A DNA stretch of 64,000 nt from Opisthocomus hoazin (lineage: Eukaryota > Chordata > Aves > Opisthocomiformes > Opisthocomidae), in contig NC_134422.1 in NCBI RefSeq assembly GCF_030867145.1, forward strand, positions 7,195,531 to 7,259,530. The letters are read 5' to 3'. Below the pieces are notes generated by a model that did no database searches, was not told the DNA's origin, and was given only the letters and a program-made list of their open reading frames with translations. How positions within the stretch are numbered: the stretch's first letter is position 1; every line of letters starts with the position of its first letter. Of this stretch, positions 1 to 12,033 are shown piece after piece. A program made the position numbers and the translations under genes.

Positions 1-200
1 AATCTGGCCCGTGCATTCGACAGACAGACCAATAAATTGCAGCCGAGCTGACCCTGCTAGGCGGAGGACGATCGCTGAGGCTCGCAGGGCGGTATCTGCC
101 GCTCACGCCGCCCGGCTCAGCCGCCACGCGTGAGCCCTCGGACGGGCACACCGACACCCCCAGATCCTTCTCCCAGGTGACCACCGCTCGAATCCCCAGC
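1..200. promoter_or_regulatory. CpG-rich block at the left edge
   Basis: Many CpG dinucleotides in the first 200 bases, with a donor-like CCCAG|gtgacc at about 175 on the + strand. It could be a first exon or promoter edge of a neighbour; no coding frame is recognised. Confidence 0.4.
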
Positions 201-590
201 CAAATCTGAATTACCCTGAGGAAACCAAGTTTAAATTTTGCCAGAGGGAGTGAGGAAGCAAACACCTAGATGTATGTCAGGTGAGAATTACTGGTTGCTA
301 ACCCACCCTTAAGATAAAGTGGTATATTCCTTGTTTACACGTTCCTCTGCTCTGCCCAGCTCCTCGCTTTTCACTTCAACTTCTTAAAGAGGCTTTGCCG
401 TTGCAACTAACATGTGTTACTACCTTCACTTTTGAAAAAATATTTTGCAGTTAATAAGAGGAGATTTAGATAATCAGCCTTTTTTCTATGCCTCCCTCTA
501 CTTCCCATGATTTAATTTGCCCACGTCCCCTGCTCGGTGGTCTCTAATGAGCAGCTGAGATTCATTTTCATGTTAGGTGCAGTTCAAGGA

Positions 591-668
591 ATTTGTCTCA
601 TTTATTTCATTATGCTTTTGGCTGTTTGAATTTGCCCCATTTATTTCATTCTGCGTTTTGCTATTTGA
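591..668. repeat. 39-bp tandem duplication
   Basis: Two adjacent 39-bp units (591-629, 630-668) match at about 33 of 39 positions, with a period divisible by three. Confidence 0.85.
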
Positions 669-1029
669 ACTGCGGCCAGTTAACTCTAAAAATTAGTAAA
701 GAAGGAAGAGAAGGATTTTTTCTGAATCAGGCTGGTAGAAGCTTTTGGATAATAATGTTCACTTGGGCATGTTCCCATCAGTAATCATCCAAATGTATAT
801 GTACCTCCCTAAAAAGATTGAGGAGTTTCAAAAACAGACTTTGTGTTTACACTGCAGTTGCTTGATCCACCCCTGGTTTGCACCAGAGCTAGAGGAATTA
901 AACCTGCTTTAAATTCACCGTAAAACCCTTCAAACCTTCCCTGCAAAGCCAGAAAACAAGGTGAGCCTGCCCTCAGCTGTAAACTCTTTGCAGTAGGAGC
1001 TTGGGCTTATTAGCACAGGATTATATCTT

Positions 1030-1345
1030 GTCGCCGAAAGCCAGCAAGAGAGGGAGATCCCTCTTGGAGGAGTTTAATACGATCTGTTAAGCTCGTGCCC
1101 GTCTCGCAGGCAGCCGTACTTACGTGCGAGGGGTCTGTGCCACGGCGCGATGCCGCTGGGCTGCTGGGGATGCTCTCCCGGCTGGCCGGCCGCCTTCCCA
1201 CGCAGCACGGACGGGGCTTCGCTGCCCGGGGAAGGAGCTGGAGACGTAACCTCCTGCGACGGCCGCTGCCTGCAGAGGCGGAGGCGGAGGTCTAAACCCT
1301 CCCCGCCGCGTCCAGCCAGAGCCCTCCGCGTGGTCCATGCCCAGC
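1030..1345. promoter_or_regulatory. CpG island-like block
   Basis: Roughly 30 CpG in about 300 bp, far above the flanks. Several overlapping open frames exist on both strands, which is expected from high GC, and none shows a known domain. Confidence 0.5.
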
Positions 1346-1360
1346 ACAGCCACCACACAG

Positions 1361-4094
1361 AGCTCTGCCGAGGTGTTAATTACACTCTGGATGAAAAACA
1401 AACCCCTGCCACTGGTGTGTAAGAAATGCGACTCTTGACAGCTTGGAAATAGTTGTCTCAGTGTGTGGCACACGGCAATGTACAGGAGCATGTACAGTTT
1501 GCCTATAGACACTGAACATTATAGGTCACTTTTTGCTTGTTAGCTGGTTTTCTTGCCAGCAGTTGAGATTTTGCTTATCCCTAACTTTCCAGGGCTTAAG
1601 CGATGGGAAGCGTTTTCCAAGTTAAGTGCACCCTCCACAGCCTGGTTAGGAGCAGTTTTATCCCAGGGAACGCGTGTGGAAAAAGACACTGACCCACTGA
1701 GCTTTGGTGTTCAGAGCACTAATAAAATATTTGCCCTGTGGGTGCCTCAAATTAGTCATTGTTCCTTCAAGTTTAGTGAAAAATCACTTTTTTGAAGTTA
1801 CATGAAGAAGTTTTCCTTCTGGACTGAGATGGAGAAATAAACTGTTCGTGGAGAAATGAACTGTTCGCTTTGCCAAAGTCATTTTAAATAATACCAGCAA
1901 TATTAATAATCATGCCTTCAAAGGCACAGCTGACAGAAGAAAGGCTGCAGTTTGACATTTAGCTGAAAGTTTACTGAAATGAAGATTTCATATCAACAGT
2001 TAAAATTGTTCAACTAGAAAGATGACGATGTGGGATGCCAACACCCGCTGCATTGTTTTCTCTCTGCGTACACAGCACCATTTCCAAACCTCTTGGACAG
2101 AAGGAGGTACAGCGCCCTTCGCCAAGGACTGAGCCGAGAGCTGCGGGGCCACGCCATCTCCATGCCTTCTGCTGGTCCCTCAGCAAAGAGGGACACCAAC
2201 GCTGTGCTGAAACCCCAGCTACTCTGTCAGACCGCCACAAACCAAGACAGCTCCTCTTGGCTTTTAGAGTCCCAGCGGATGCTAATTCTTCAGCGATGGC
2301 CCCCACGCAGGCTGTGGGTGCAAACCCTGCTGCAGCGGCGGCCGTGCAATGCTGTGCAAAGCCCTGCCCTGGCTCCGTACCGGCGATAAGCACCGCTGTT
2401 CAAACATTGCTGCACAGCAAGGTCAGTGGTGTTTGCCTGGTTTTCTTTGCACTTCTGGAAATCTGGATTAATTGGCAACACCAGAGCTGTGCAAGTCGGT
2501 CAGAAGAAAATAAACTCAGTGCATCTGGCGCGTGCTTTTCCCCCTCTGCAATCCACTAAAAGTGAGTTTTCCAAGTGCCAGTTGCCGTTTAATATGAAAG
2601 CCTAAGTTTAGAGAGCCAAAAGTAAAATTTTATGCATCTGGTGCTTTTAAGTGCTTTATGAAAACAGAAGATGCTGCTGTTAATTTCCTTCTTTAATTTC
2701 CCCTAGAGACACATTCTGTGAGCTTTAAGCCAAATCCCAGCCGTTCCAGTTTGGTGTGGGCTCAGCGCTGCCCTGGCGCAGGGCAGTTTGGGAGGAGGGA
2801 TGCTGCACCGTTGCCTAGACCTTACTTTCCTTGCCCCCAGCACCTTCCCTTCCCGATGGTGTCTATGTGATGTGCTGCAGAGGCAGGGCTGTGCTGGGCC
2901 GGAGGCTAAACCCAGCAGAGAAGGGCAGGAGCCCAGACGGGGGCTGGCATCGCTCTGCGAAGCGAAATCTTGCAGAGAAGATTGTCTGGTCGCCCTCAGG
3001 CAGACCTATGGTTTTGTTCATTGATGTGGTTTTACACTGTTTAGCATCAATATTTAGAAAACAGAAATCACCTCCTTCCGCCATTTTACCATGCGTCCTG
3101 CTATCTACAGCACTGTCCTACATGGCAGGAGGCTGAGTTATTGAAAGGAGATCCCACAAGCCTTGAGGGCAACAACGTTTGGGAAATAATAGCTGCTGTG
3201 CATTAAACATCTCTCTGTCATTACAGCTTAGGGGACAGTGTACAACTCTGTAGATACTTGGCCAACAAAGATGTGGTGTAATATTAAAACACAAAGTTGT
3301 GAGTAAGACGAGTCCACTCAGAAACCTGGCAAGGACCTGAGTAGTTGTTACTGACCCCTTGGGTAAGGCCAGAGCTCGGAACAGTGAACATCTGCAGATT
3401 ATTTCCTTCTCTGGAACACATCTGCATGGGTTTTGCCTGAAAATTTATGCTCTGGGAAGGAGGAGAAAGGAATTAAATGTTATGGTCTTGGTCCAAATGA
3501 ATCATTATGATTTCTTCTCCCAGGAATGCTGGGAGCGATGCTGGGAGGCAGCCCTTGCTGAAGGAGGAAAAATGCAAGGGAACGTGCCCAAACCACATGC
3601 TCCCATGGCCGCTCTGGCATGCCCAGCAGCAAGGCGAGATTTCCCATGGGTTGTGCTGGTCCACAAGCTCCAACAGCCCCGTCAGTCCCATGGCAGAAGT
3701 GGAATAGCAACGCAAGTGTATACACTGAAGATTTAGAAATGTTCTGAGGACTGGTTAATCAATGGATGCCTTCAGAGGTGAGAAGTGCTATCTAAATTAA
3801 TAAAAAAGCTGGGTAGAGGCAGGGCTTTGGGACTGGCTGCTGGCTGCACGCATAAAGACAGGCGATTTCAGGCATAAAGCTGTGTAATGCTGATTTTATC
3901 TCCGAAGGGACACGAGCGCTGGAATAGACCATCAGTATTGCGCATGGCTGCAGTGACCCTCACTGGGGCAAAGATCCATCTCTTCAGAGCAGGGACCAAA
4001 GCCTGGAGTCACAGCTGAGGGAAGCTGAGCTAGGGAACAGGCAGAGGATGGTGTAGTGTCCCCTCTGCCTTAATAAAACCCGAGTATATGCTTA
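1361..4094. other. Non-coding, nothing recognised
   Basis: Apart from the 19-bp duplication, no exon or repeat family was identified. The frame at 2035-2559 (+, 174 codons) is low in conserved-looking sequence and overlaps open frames on both strands. Confidence 0.5.
1830..1867. repeat. 19-bp tandem duplication
   Basis: Unit tggagaaataaactgttcg, two copies with one difference. Confidence 0.9.
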
Positions 4095-4434
4095 CAAATA
4101 TCTCAAAGGTGGGTGTCAGGAGGATGGGACCAGACTCTTTTCAGTGGTGTCCAGCGACAGGACAAGGGGCAACGGGCACAAACTGAAGCAGAGGAAGTTC
4201 TGTCTGAACATGAGGAAGAACTTCTTCCCTCTGAGGGTGACGGAGCACTCGTCCAGGCTGCCCAGGGAGGTTGTGGAGTCTCCTTCTCTGGAGATATTCA
4301 AGACCCTCCTGGACAAGGCCCTGTGCAGCCTGCTGTAGGTGACCCTGCTTCAGCAGGGGGGTTGGATTAGATGACCCCCTTCCAACGCCTACCATTCTGT
4401 GATTCTGTGATTCTGTGATTCTGTGATTCTGTGA
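4095..4434 (+). mobile_element. CR1 LINE 3' end with five ATTCTGTG tail repeats
   Basis: Matches the conserved CR1 3' segment (AACATGAGGAAGAACTTCTT, CTGGAGATATTCAAGA, CTTCCAAC) and ends in exactly five ATTCTGTG copies at 4394-4433. It is 5'-truncated, as most CR1 copies are. Frames inside are remnants of the CR1 reverse transcriptase C-terminus. Confidence 0.93.
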
Positions 4435-5335
4435 GTCCAAAGTACGTGGGTGCAGATCTAGGAAACTGGATTTTCATGAGGCAGCAGGAGTGGGAAAGGC
4501 TGGGCGGGAAAGACCTAATTTCTATCCTGTCACCAGGCTTCAAAGCGTCTGTTAGATGGACCAAATACTCGAGCCCAGAGATCCAGGAGTTTATTTGGCT
4601 CACCTCTGGATCTGATTTAACACTAAGCCAGCCCGATAGAAGCAGAAGCTAGACGTTGCTTAATGTCTAAAGAATTATTTCTGCTGTCTTCTAATAAAGC
4701 ACGCTGATGTAAGCTGGGGTTGATAACAAGATTGCTGCGCTGGGGTAGCAAAATCTCATTTTACAGGACAAGCGAACTGTCAGTGGCAAGGAGCAGACAG
4801 GTTATTGCTCATGCTCCTCCAAGGTTGCTTTTATTAAAATGGAAATTTCCAAAGCTTTGCATGCACACACATGCGGCCATGGATGCAGACATCCCTCCGA
4901 GGGGCAGAGGGGCCAGCTGCAAGGCCACAGCCACCCTCTTCCCTGTGCAGCTCATTAGCTGCAGCCCTTACAAAGCGGGGTGCCTGGGGTGAGCTGCAGC
5001 TCCGCCGTCTCTGCCCCAGGTGAAGGGGCCCATGTCTTCACAGACTGCATCCTCACCACGGCTTTGGGGTGGGTTTGGCAGGTACAGCAGCGCTGGGTGG
5101 GTGCGACACACTCCCCCACGCCTGCACCCCGTGAACTTCCCATCCGATTTGGGTGAGGATTTGCTCTCCCTCCTCAAATTCACCGTAGGCATCAATCACC
5201 TTAAAATTGGACCTTTCACGTTTCGGACTGCCACAGCTCTTCATGCAGGAGGGGCACAGCACCCCAGCCCCTCTCCAGCACGGCCAGACTCAAACCACCG
5301 TGACTGGTTCATCTCCGCAGGTGGCCCCCACCCTT

Positions 5336-5459
5336 AGAATAGCATAGCATAGCATGGCATAGCATAGCATAGCATAGAATAGAACAGCATAGAATAGAAT
5401 GGAATGGAATGGAATGGAATGGAATGGAATGGAATGGAATGGAATGGAATGGAAAGGAA
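5336..5459. repeat. Compound pentanucleotide microsatellite (AGCAT/AGAAT/GGAAT)
   Basis: About 124 bp. An AGCAT-rich part (5340-5395) grades through AGAAT into ten perfect GGAAT copies (5401-5450). It adjoins the 3' end of a reverse CR1, so it probably grew from that tail. Confidence 0.95.
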
Positions 5460-5585
5460 CAGACGATTTTGGTTCAAAGTGACGTACGAAGATCATCTAG
5501 TCCAACTGCTTGACCTGTTCAGTGCTGATGATAAGTTGAAGCACATTATTGAGGACATTGTCCAAATGCCTCTTAAACACTGATA
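5456..5585 (-). mobile_element. CR1-like fragment, reverse orientation, joined to a microsatellite
   Basis: Contains GATCATCTAGTCCAACTGC, the reverse complement of the CR1 3' UTR GCAGTTGGACTAGATGATC, then GACCTGTTCAGTGCTGATGA and ATTGAGGACATTGTCC. The place where the CR1 tail repeats should be is taken by the GGAAT tract at 5,336-5,459. Confidence 0.65.
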
Positions 5586-5590
5586 ACAGC

Positions 5591-8257
5591 AATAAGAAAA
5601 ATATATGGGGGAAAAAAAAATTAACTCCTGGCTCTGTTTTCACTTTTTGCTGTTGTAATACACTGAGCAACTGCAACAGACCAAACTTGAAGTACGCTGC
5701 TGAGAACAATTTATTCAACAAACACATCCTTTTATCTTCCCAAGCACATCAGAGGATCAGATTCAATTTTTACAAATGTAGCCTTAGTTAAAATACTTTT
5801 TCTTTTACCCCCTCCCCAAAGTTAATTGAATCAGAGATTGTTTGTAAAATATCTCATTACGGAGCACTCCAAACTTCTGGCTTGTAGTTAGTGAAACAAA
5901 TCAGTGCTCTACTCCCAGATGGAAAAAAATAACTTTTAGAATATTTCAGTTAGCAATTTGAAACTTAAATTTTTAATTAAATTAATCTCAGAAAGAAATT
6001 CAAGTTCAAAAAAATGATGGTAACGGATGTCATTGTTGTGTCTGGGTTTGGCGGTGGTAAGTGATGGTGCACAACTTCACCGACTGGTACTGCTTACCAG
6101 AAAGAGCTGGTAGAAAGTCACGCTGCTAGAAAGCACCCAGATTGTGCAGCTATGAATGGCACGAGTCCTGCAAAGCCACGAGGCAGCGATGGACCAGACA
6201 CGAGAGCCCCAGCCCCTCGCTGCCCCGGAGCCATATGCAGCTCACTTTTTCCTTGGGACTTCAATCTCTGCCAAGAAAGTAGTTTCTGTGCTGGAGAAGC
6301 GTGAAGGACACAGCAAAGACCTGGCTTGGGTTATTGATGTCACGGGAAAGCAGAACTGTGCCAGGGAAGAGGAGCTGCGTTTCCCTCTTTGCCACTTTTG
6401 CTGCTGATTTAGGTTTTCTACACAGGTATGGATTTTAGCAAGCAACAATCATTCTTCATAAAAAAGCAATTTTTAGGGCGTTTTACCCATATGTGGGAAT
6501 AATTATTTCCTCTTTTCAAGATGTGGTGATGCGAGGACAGAACTGACAGAAACACCCAACTATCTATAAATGAAAAATACCATTTTGGACATTTTTTTTC
6601 AGAGCCTGTCACATGGGGCCGCCCCGGGTACCACGCTAACTCAGTGGAGCTGCAGACCCTCTGATGATAAAGGCACGGAGGATACAGAAGGCATGCAGCT
6701 CTTCACACCTGCTCGTGCTTTAAATCGTTTTCACTTGTAACAGCAATAGTCTGTTATTTATGCTGAAACAAATATTCCTGGCTCAGAAGGTCACTGTCTT
6801 TCTGATACCTATGCAATATCTGCTTGCGATCAGCACCTTCAGCGTACTTAGTTTCCCCCTACCCCTTTCTCTAGCTGTTCCCTAACGAGCTCCTGCGACA
6901 AAGAGGATCTGAATAAGCCCCATTTGAAGAGCAATCAACCGAAATTAGAAGGGCTTTCTTCTAGCCCATCTTTGGGAAGACATCACCCCCCCAAGCACAT
7001 GGCCCCCACGCCTGCTGTCACTCCGGCTCTGACACGTTAATGCAGGGAGCGCAGCGGCTGCCGCCACAGCATTATTTTGACAGCTGAATATTCCACTTGC
7101 AGCTCCTCGGCGTGGTTCTCATGCCTCCTAAATCTCTCCGCCTGAAGTGTAATATTTTCGTGCCATTCATATCTCTTGCTGTGGGAACTTACGATAAGCT
7201 CTGGAAACGGCTTAGACACACTCACTCCCCTCTGATGGCAGCAGCCGCGTAGGACTCTCATAGTCAAAATCTTCACATTAAGATGTCTGTAAAACCATGT
7301 ATTAGGAACACTTCGGATGTTTATAAGCCATCATATGTGCCAGATCCCAGAATGTGAATTACCCTGACCTGGTAAAGAGTATCCTTTTGACAAAATCTGT
7401 TTTATTATCTGTAAGTCTGGTCCGGACGGCAGCTGTCAGTACCAGTGTAGAGGTGGCGTTCCCACCTGGTGTCTGTACAGCTCAGAGCCTGTGCACCACT
7501 TTGGGCGTTAAATTACTGTGGCAACCTACATATACTGAGTGTCTAACATGACCCATATGTCTCTTTGAAGAGTTTCTGCTTCCTGGGACAGGGAGTGGTG
7601 TCCTGAACATGGGACTGTGCCCAACTTTGCACCCAGCAAGCCCAGCCCCTCCATGCCAGACACTTGTTTCTGCCTTTTTTTCTTCCAACCCCCAAGTTTG
7701 TGTCCCTTCTGCCAACTCCACTACAAGGATGTTGTGTTCTCACAGGTTACTGGTGATGATAGATTTGATAACAGAGGGCTGACAAGCATCCAGACTGCCT
7801 GTGTTGGAAGCCAGCTCAGCACAGCCGGACCTTCTCAGGGGAACCATGTGGCCCCAGAACTGCCCCCGGCTTTGGGCACCGCAAGGAGGAGAGCCTTGGC
7901 CACGCTGTCGCTATTTCAGTTGCTCTTCTCTCAGGCCTAGCAACAGGTCAAAGGTGGAGGAATAAGGAAAATAAAGCTCAAATACTCCTGCAGGCAGCAC
8001 AGATGGACACGGAGGGCTGCTCACCGTATGACCTCCACCTTTCCAGCCCTCAATTTTCAGCAAGCACACCCAGCAGAGTAAGTTTTAATGGCACCGTGTA
8101 AATCATAACCACAAAATAAACTGCATCTAGGACCACAGAAATAGGCTGAAATTTTTGCAAAAATGAGATTAACAATGATATCACTTCTGCTAAATGCCAG
8201 ATGTTACGACTGACTACTGTCACATGCAATTAGACCCTTGGACACTGCTATTCAGGG
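5591..8257. other. Non-coding, nothing recognised
   Basis: AT-rich, no CR1 body, no defended exon. Confidence 0.5.
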
Positions 8258-8321
8258 TGGGAGCTAGATGATCTTTAAGGTCCCTTCCAACCCAAATCAC
8301 TCTATGATCTATGATTCTATG
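8258..8321 (+). mobile_element. CR1 3'-terminal fragment
   Basis: About 64 bp of CR1 3' UTR (AGATGATCTTTAAGGTCCCTTCC then AACCCAAAT) ending in ATGATCTATGATTCTATG. The tail motif is the ATTCTATG variant. Confidence 0.8.
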
Positions 8322-8398
8322 AAAGCAAGATGATCTGTGGCCTGACAGGGCCTCGTGTGGCTGTGCTCTAGCTTGGCTTTGAGCATAGCCGTGCTGTA

Positions 8399-8434
8399 AT
8401 TTGTACTACATTTTGTACTACATTTTGTACTACA
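8399..8434. repeat. 12-bp tandem repeat, three copies
   Basis: Unit ttttgtactaca; the last two copies are identical and the first has one mismatch. Confidence 0.9.
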
Positions 8435-11400
8435 GTTCAAACTAATACATTAGTTTAAGAGCTGAGCCTACCACCTACTGCCAAAAAGAGTTGCAGGTAT
8501 GGAATTTCACAGTGAAATATCAGCACAAAGCTGTTGCTTCCTTGCTAGCACTTATCGGTGCTAAATACATGGATCATGCACAAGCCCTTGACTGTAACAT
8601 TGCTCAAGTTAAAAAGTACAAGAGCTTTTCACGGATAGTGCTGCCATTTTATTTTGCTTTAATTGCAACTTAATTTGGAACTAAGAGGAGCTTTGACTGG
8701 AAACCTCATCCCTGCAGAGTATGTTCATGTTTTAGCAAGGGATGCTGAAAAGGCCAGCTTAAAACTTTCCTACAAGTAAAAGGGCTGCGGATTTTCCCCC
8801 CTCTGTGAAAAGTCATTCCCAAGGAAATGACTGTTGTTTCCTCAGGCCTTATCTGAAGGTGTGTTTGTTTCCACTGAAGCCAGACACGAAGAATTTTGTC
8901 TGAAAAGGAATTTTTCAGAAGGTTATGTGTGGGAGAAGGGGGCTGTGAGGGATGCCTGCAGGTAACCTGACTGTCAGCCTGCAGCAGAGTCGACCCAGGA
9001 GGAGACAGCTTGGTGCTGCCCACACCCACCCTCGGTCCCTCGCCCCATCCTTTGAGCTCCTTCCCCTGTCACAGCCCAAGTAATTGCCATTCCTGGCACA
9101 GTGTCCTCGCCTTTTCACTCGCCCTCCTTATCTATTGCAATGCTTCCCGCTGTCCCTTCCCTTTCTGCCCTGCAGGCCTACAACTGTTGCTTGTAATAAT
9201 TTTTTTTTTGTACCATTTCTATCTCTCACCTCAATCCAGCTGGTGCCATTGTAGGCAGTTTCCGTGTGTCATTGCTTCTTTCAAGCATCGTATCCTCCTG
9301 CAAGATACCGACACATCCGACTCAGCCTGCCCACGCTCGCCTTTGTGCAGGTTTTATATTGCAGGTTATTTAAACTCCCAGCTATTTTTCTGATTAAGTA
9401 AACCCAGGACCGGTTCCTTTAAAGGTATCAGGGTTTTATTAGAAAGCTACATCGCCATCTTGTTATTTCGATCCCTATTCACCTCTCCTCTTTCCACAGA
9501 CAAAAGCCTCTGAGTTTCTTTACAGATACGTATATTCATGATTTTATTGAGCAGGAATCCTCTTGGCAATCTCTAATCTGAAATGAGACTGTTCTGTGGA
9601 TCATATTCAGTGTTTTATTTGGGTTTGATTTTGTCTCTGCTCTGATAAACCCCTGGTGAAGTTAACGGTGACAAAAGACGGACCTCAGGATTTGATCCTG
9701 ATATCAGTGGTAGGAGTTCACCTCCTTGTCACACTGTGGGTGCTTGTCTCCCTGTTGCAGCCACATCCAGGTTCTGGCGGGGCCGGGAAGATTAGGAAAG
9801 GGTAGCGGGGAATATATTTTGGATTAGGATATGCAAGGATGAGTACAGTACACGAAAATGCAAAGCAAACTGAAATTCAGTAAAGCATAGCAGTTATGTC
9901 AAAGATAGATAGTTGAAAAAAAATACAGCATCTTGCTGTAGTTAATGGACTTTATTAACCATGCCATTCAGAGCCCAGAGGAGGCAGACCCGGGCCATGG
10001 TTGGACCCCCAGGCTGTGGGACACTGCCTGGTAACATGGGGTTAAAACTTCAGCCTCCTGCCTCCAGGCAGGAAAAGGCAAAAGTGGCCCAGCTTTCCAG
10101 AGGCAAACATCTGCACAGCCACAGGTGAATAAAAATGTGGAAACATGCAAAAATCATCAGGGCAGCTGGGTTGTATTTATTTATTTATTCCCCACTGTTT
10201 CAGCCACTTTCTGTTACACACGATGTCTCACCCAGACTAGTGCTGCCTCAGCACCTGAGTATGAACTCCTCAAAGGACACTACTATTTTGGGGGTGCCTA
10301 CAAGTCCAACTGCCTCTGTCAATTAACAAATTAAAGCACAGCGTGAAGTGTCAGTCAGACTGATCCCAGCATGGACAGGAAACCTGGCATTTTCTCCACC
10401 ACACTACAGATTCTTCTCGAAGGCACATCCCACCCTTGGGAACACGGTGCAGGGGATGTTATCACGGGTATCTTCACTTCTGACTAGTTGTAGGGTAGCA
10501 GCTTCCACAGCAACCCCCTAGTCCAGCTGGGCTCAGAGTTTATCCCTCCCCTACTAAATTTTCCTGAAGAGTGCACAAAGCAGATCGAGTGCTGTGGACC
10601 ACAGTCTGTGTCCATGGCTGGCATGGTAGATGGAAAGAGAGGACAAGTTAGGGATGTGTTTTATAAAATGGAGCACAAGAACAGCGACCACTGTCCCCTC
10701 CCAGCAGTGATGGGCTAACAAAAAAACCCCAAACCAACCCCCACCCAAAAAAAACCAACCCAAAAATGGCTAACGAAGTGTCAAAACTCAAAATTCCCCA
10801 GAAGACAGCAAAAACCAAAGCACACACCACAGAACAGGTAATGTGGCAGGTAAAAGCTAAAGCAAACCCAGGGGACTTCCAGCCTCACGCCAGCATCGCC
10901 CAAGGCCACCTCCTTTGTCTGTGTTCTGTATGGTTGGGACAATCTTCTTTTAGTCCCCCCACTTTGTTGCATAGGTGGCAGAAGAGGTTTGTTGGACTCC
11001 AGGTGTTGCTACAATTAAAACTGAAAGACATCTGCCCAGTTTATAACCCCTACAGGTGATATTTCTCCAGCTCCTATCTTCAGGTTATCTGTGTAAAATA
11101 CTTCTATGGACTCCAACTGATCTTCGAGCAGCCCTTCGCTTCCGAGTTACACTGGCCAACTCCAGGCAAAATGAGCTGTCCTTGTTGTATCATCGAGGGA
11201 ACTGAAAAAACAAGTCAGAGAACAATGATGAAGGCAGAAGAAAACAGGAGACAAGTGCAGGAGCAAGGCTGGTTGCATAAACACTTTGATAAGCTATTAG
11301 GTAAGTCCATAGGTCAAGATCGATGAGGGCTAGAAATCCACTGATGCCTGTAAGTGCAAGCTGGAGCTTGGGGAAGCCCCTACATGACAGGTAGCTGAGT

Positions 11401-11928
11401 GGGTATATGAAATAAAACCCAAGCACTTATCCCATTTTCACATACTTCAGCTAGCAGTAGCTTCTCACACGCTTCTTCCTGATGTTTCTTAGTAATTAGG
11501 GGAAAATCTTCAGTTGTAGCACAAATAGTTCCTGCAGTGTAAAATACTAATTTGGGCAGAGCAGAGAGGTGATGGGTGGCTTGGGAAGACTCTGCCCTCC
11601 TGGGGCTGCAGGATGGCCGGGCAGGAGATGTCCCGGGTTTGCACCGTGGCTTTGCATCACCCACAGGCTGTCCTGCACGATGGACTGCTGCTGTCCCAGG
11701 GGCAGGCAGCGTGAAGGGAAAAATGAAGGAAAACATACTTATCTCTCCTACTGAAAGGAATCCATGAAGTCAGATAACCAGACACAAGGTAAAATTGCTG
11801 GGTTTGGTCCCCATGAGATGAAACCACCAGTTTTGAGGAGGATCCCAGTTTCCATCTGAGCCAGTAGCAAGGTCCAGTCATGATTATCCTGTTTCACCAT
11901 GTTTTTGTCGGTGGCTGAGAAGTGAGGG
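8435..11928. other. Non-coding, nothing recognised
   Basis: Only the A/C-rich tract near 10.7 kb and a short ATTT repeat near 10.18 kb stand out. Confidence 0.5.
10715..10770. repeat. A/C-rich low-complexity tract
   Basis: Runs of AAAACCCC and CCAACCC type without a clean period. Confidence 0.75.
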
Positions 11929-12033
11929 ATTTTGGGGGAGGGGGATAATCACAGACCACCAACGATCTGGGGCATGGAGATTGTCACAGACCACCCAGGA
12001 TTTTGGGATGGGGGTAGTTACAGACCACCAGGC
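11929..12033. repeat. About 35-bp tandem repeat, three imperfect copies
   Basis: Copies at 11929-11964, 11965-11999 and 12000-12033 share the core CACAGACCACC/TACAGACCACC and a G-rich half. Unit length drifts from 36 to 34. Confidence 0.85.

Noticed and set aside
2035..2559. 174-codon + strand frame
   Set aside because: Two other frames and the opposite strand are also open here, which points to composition rather than selection.
5401..5450. GGAAT array as a centromeric or human-type satellite
   Set aside because: Only ten copies, tied to a CR1 tail; it is a local microsatellite.
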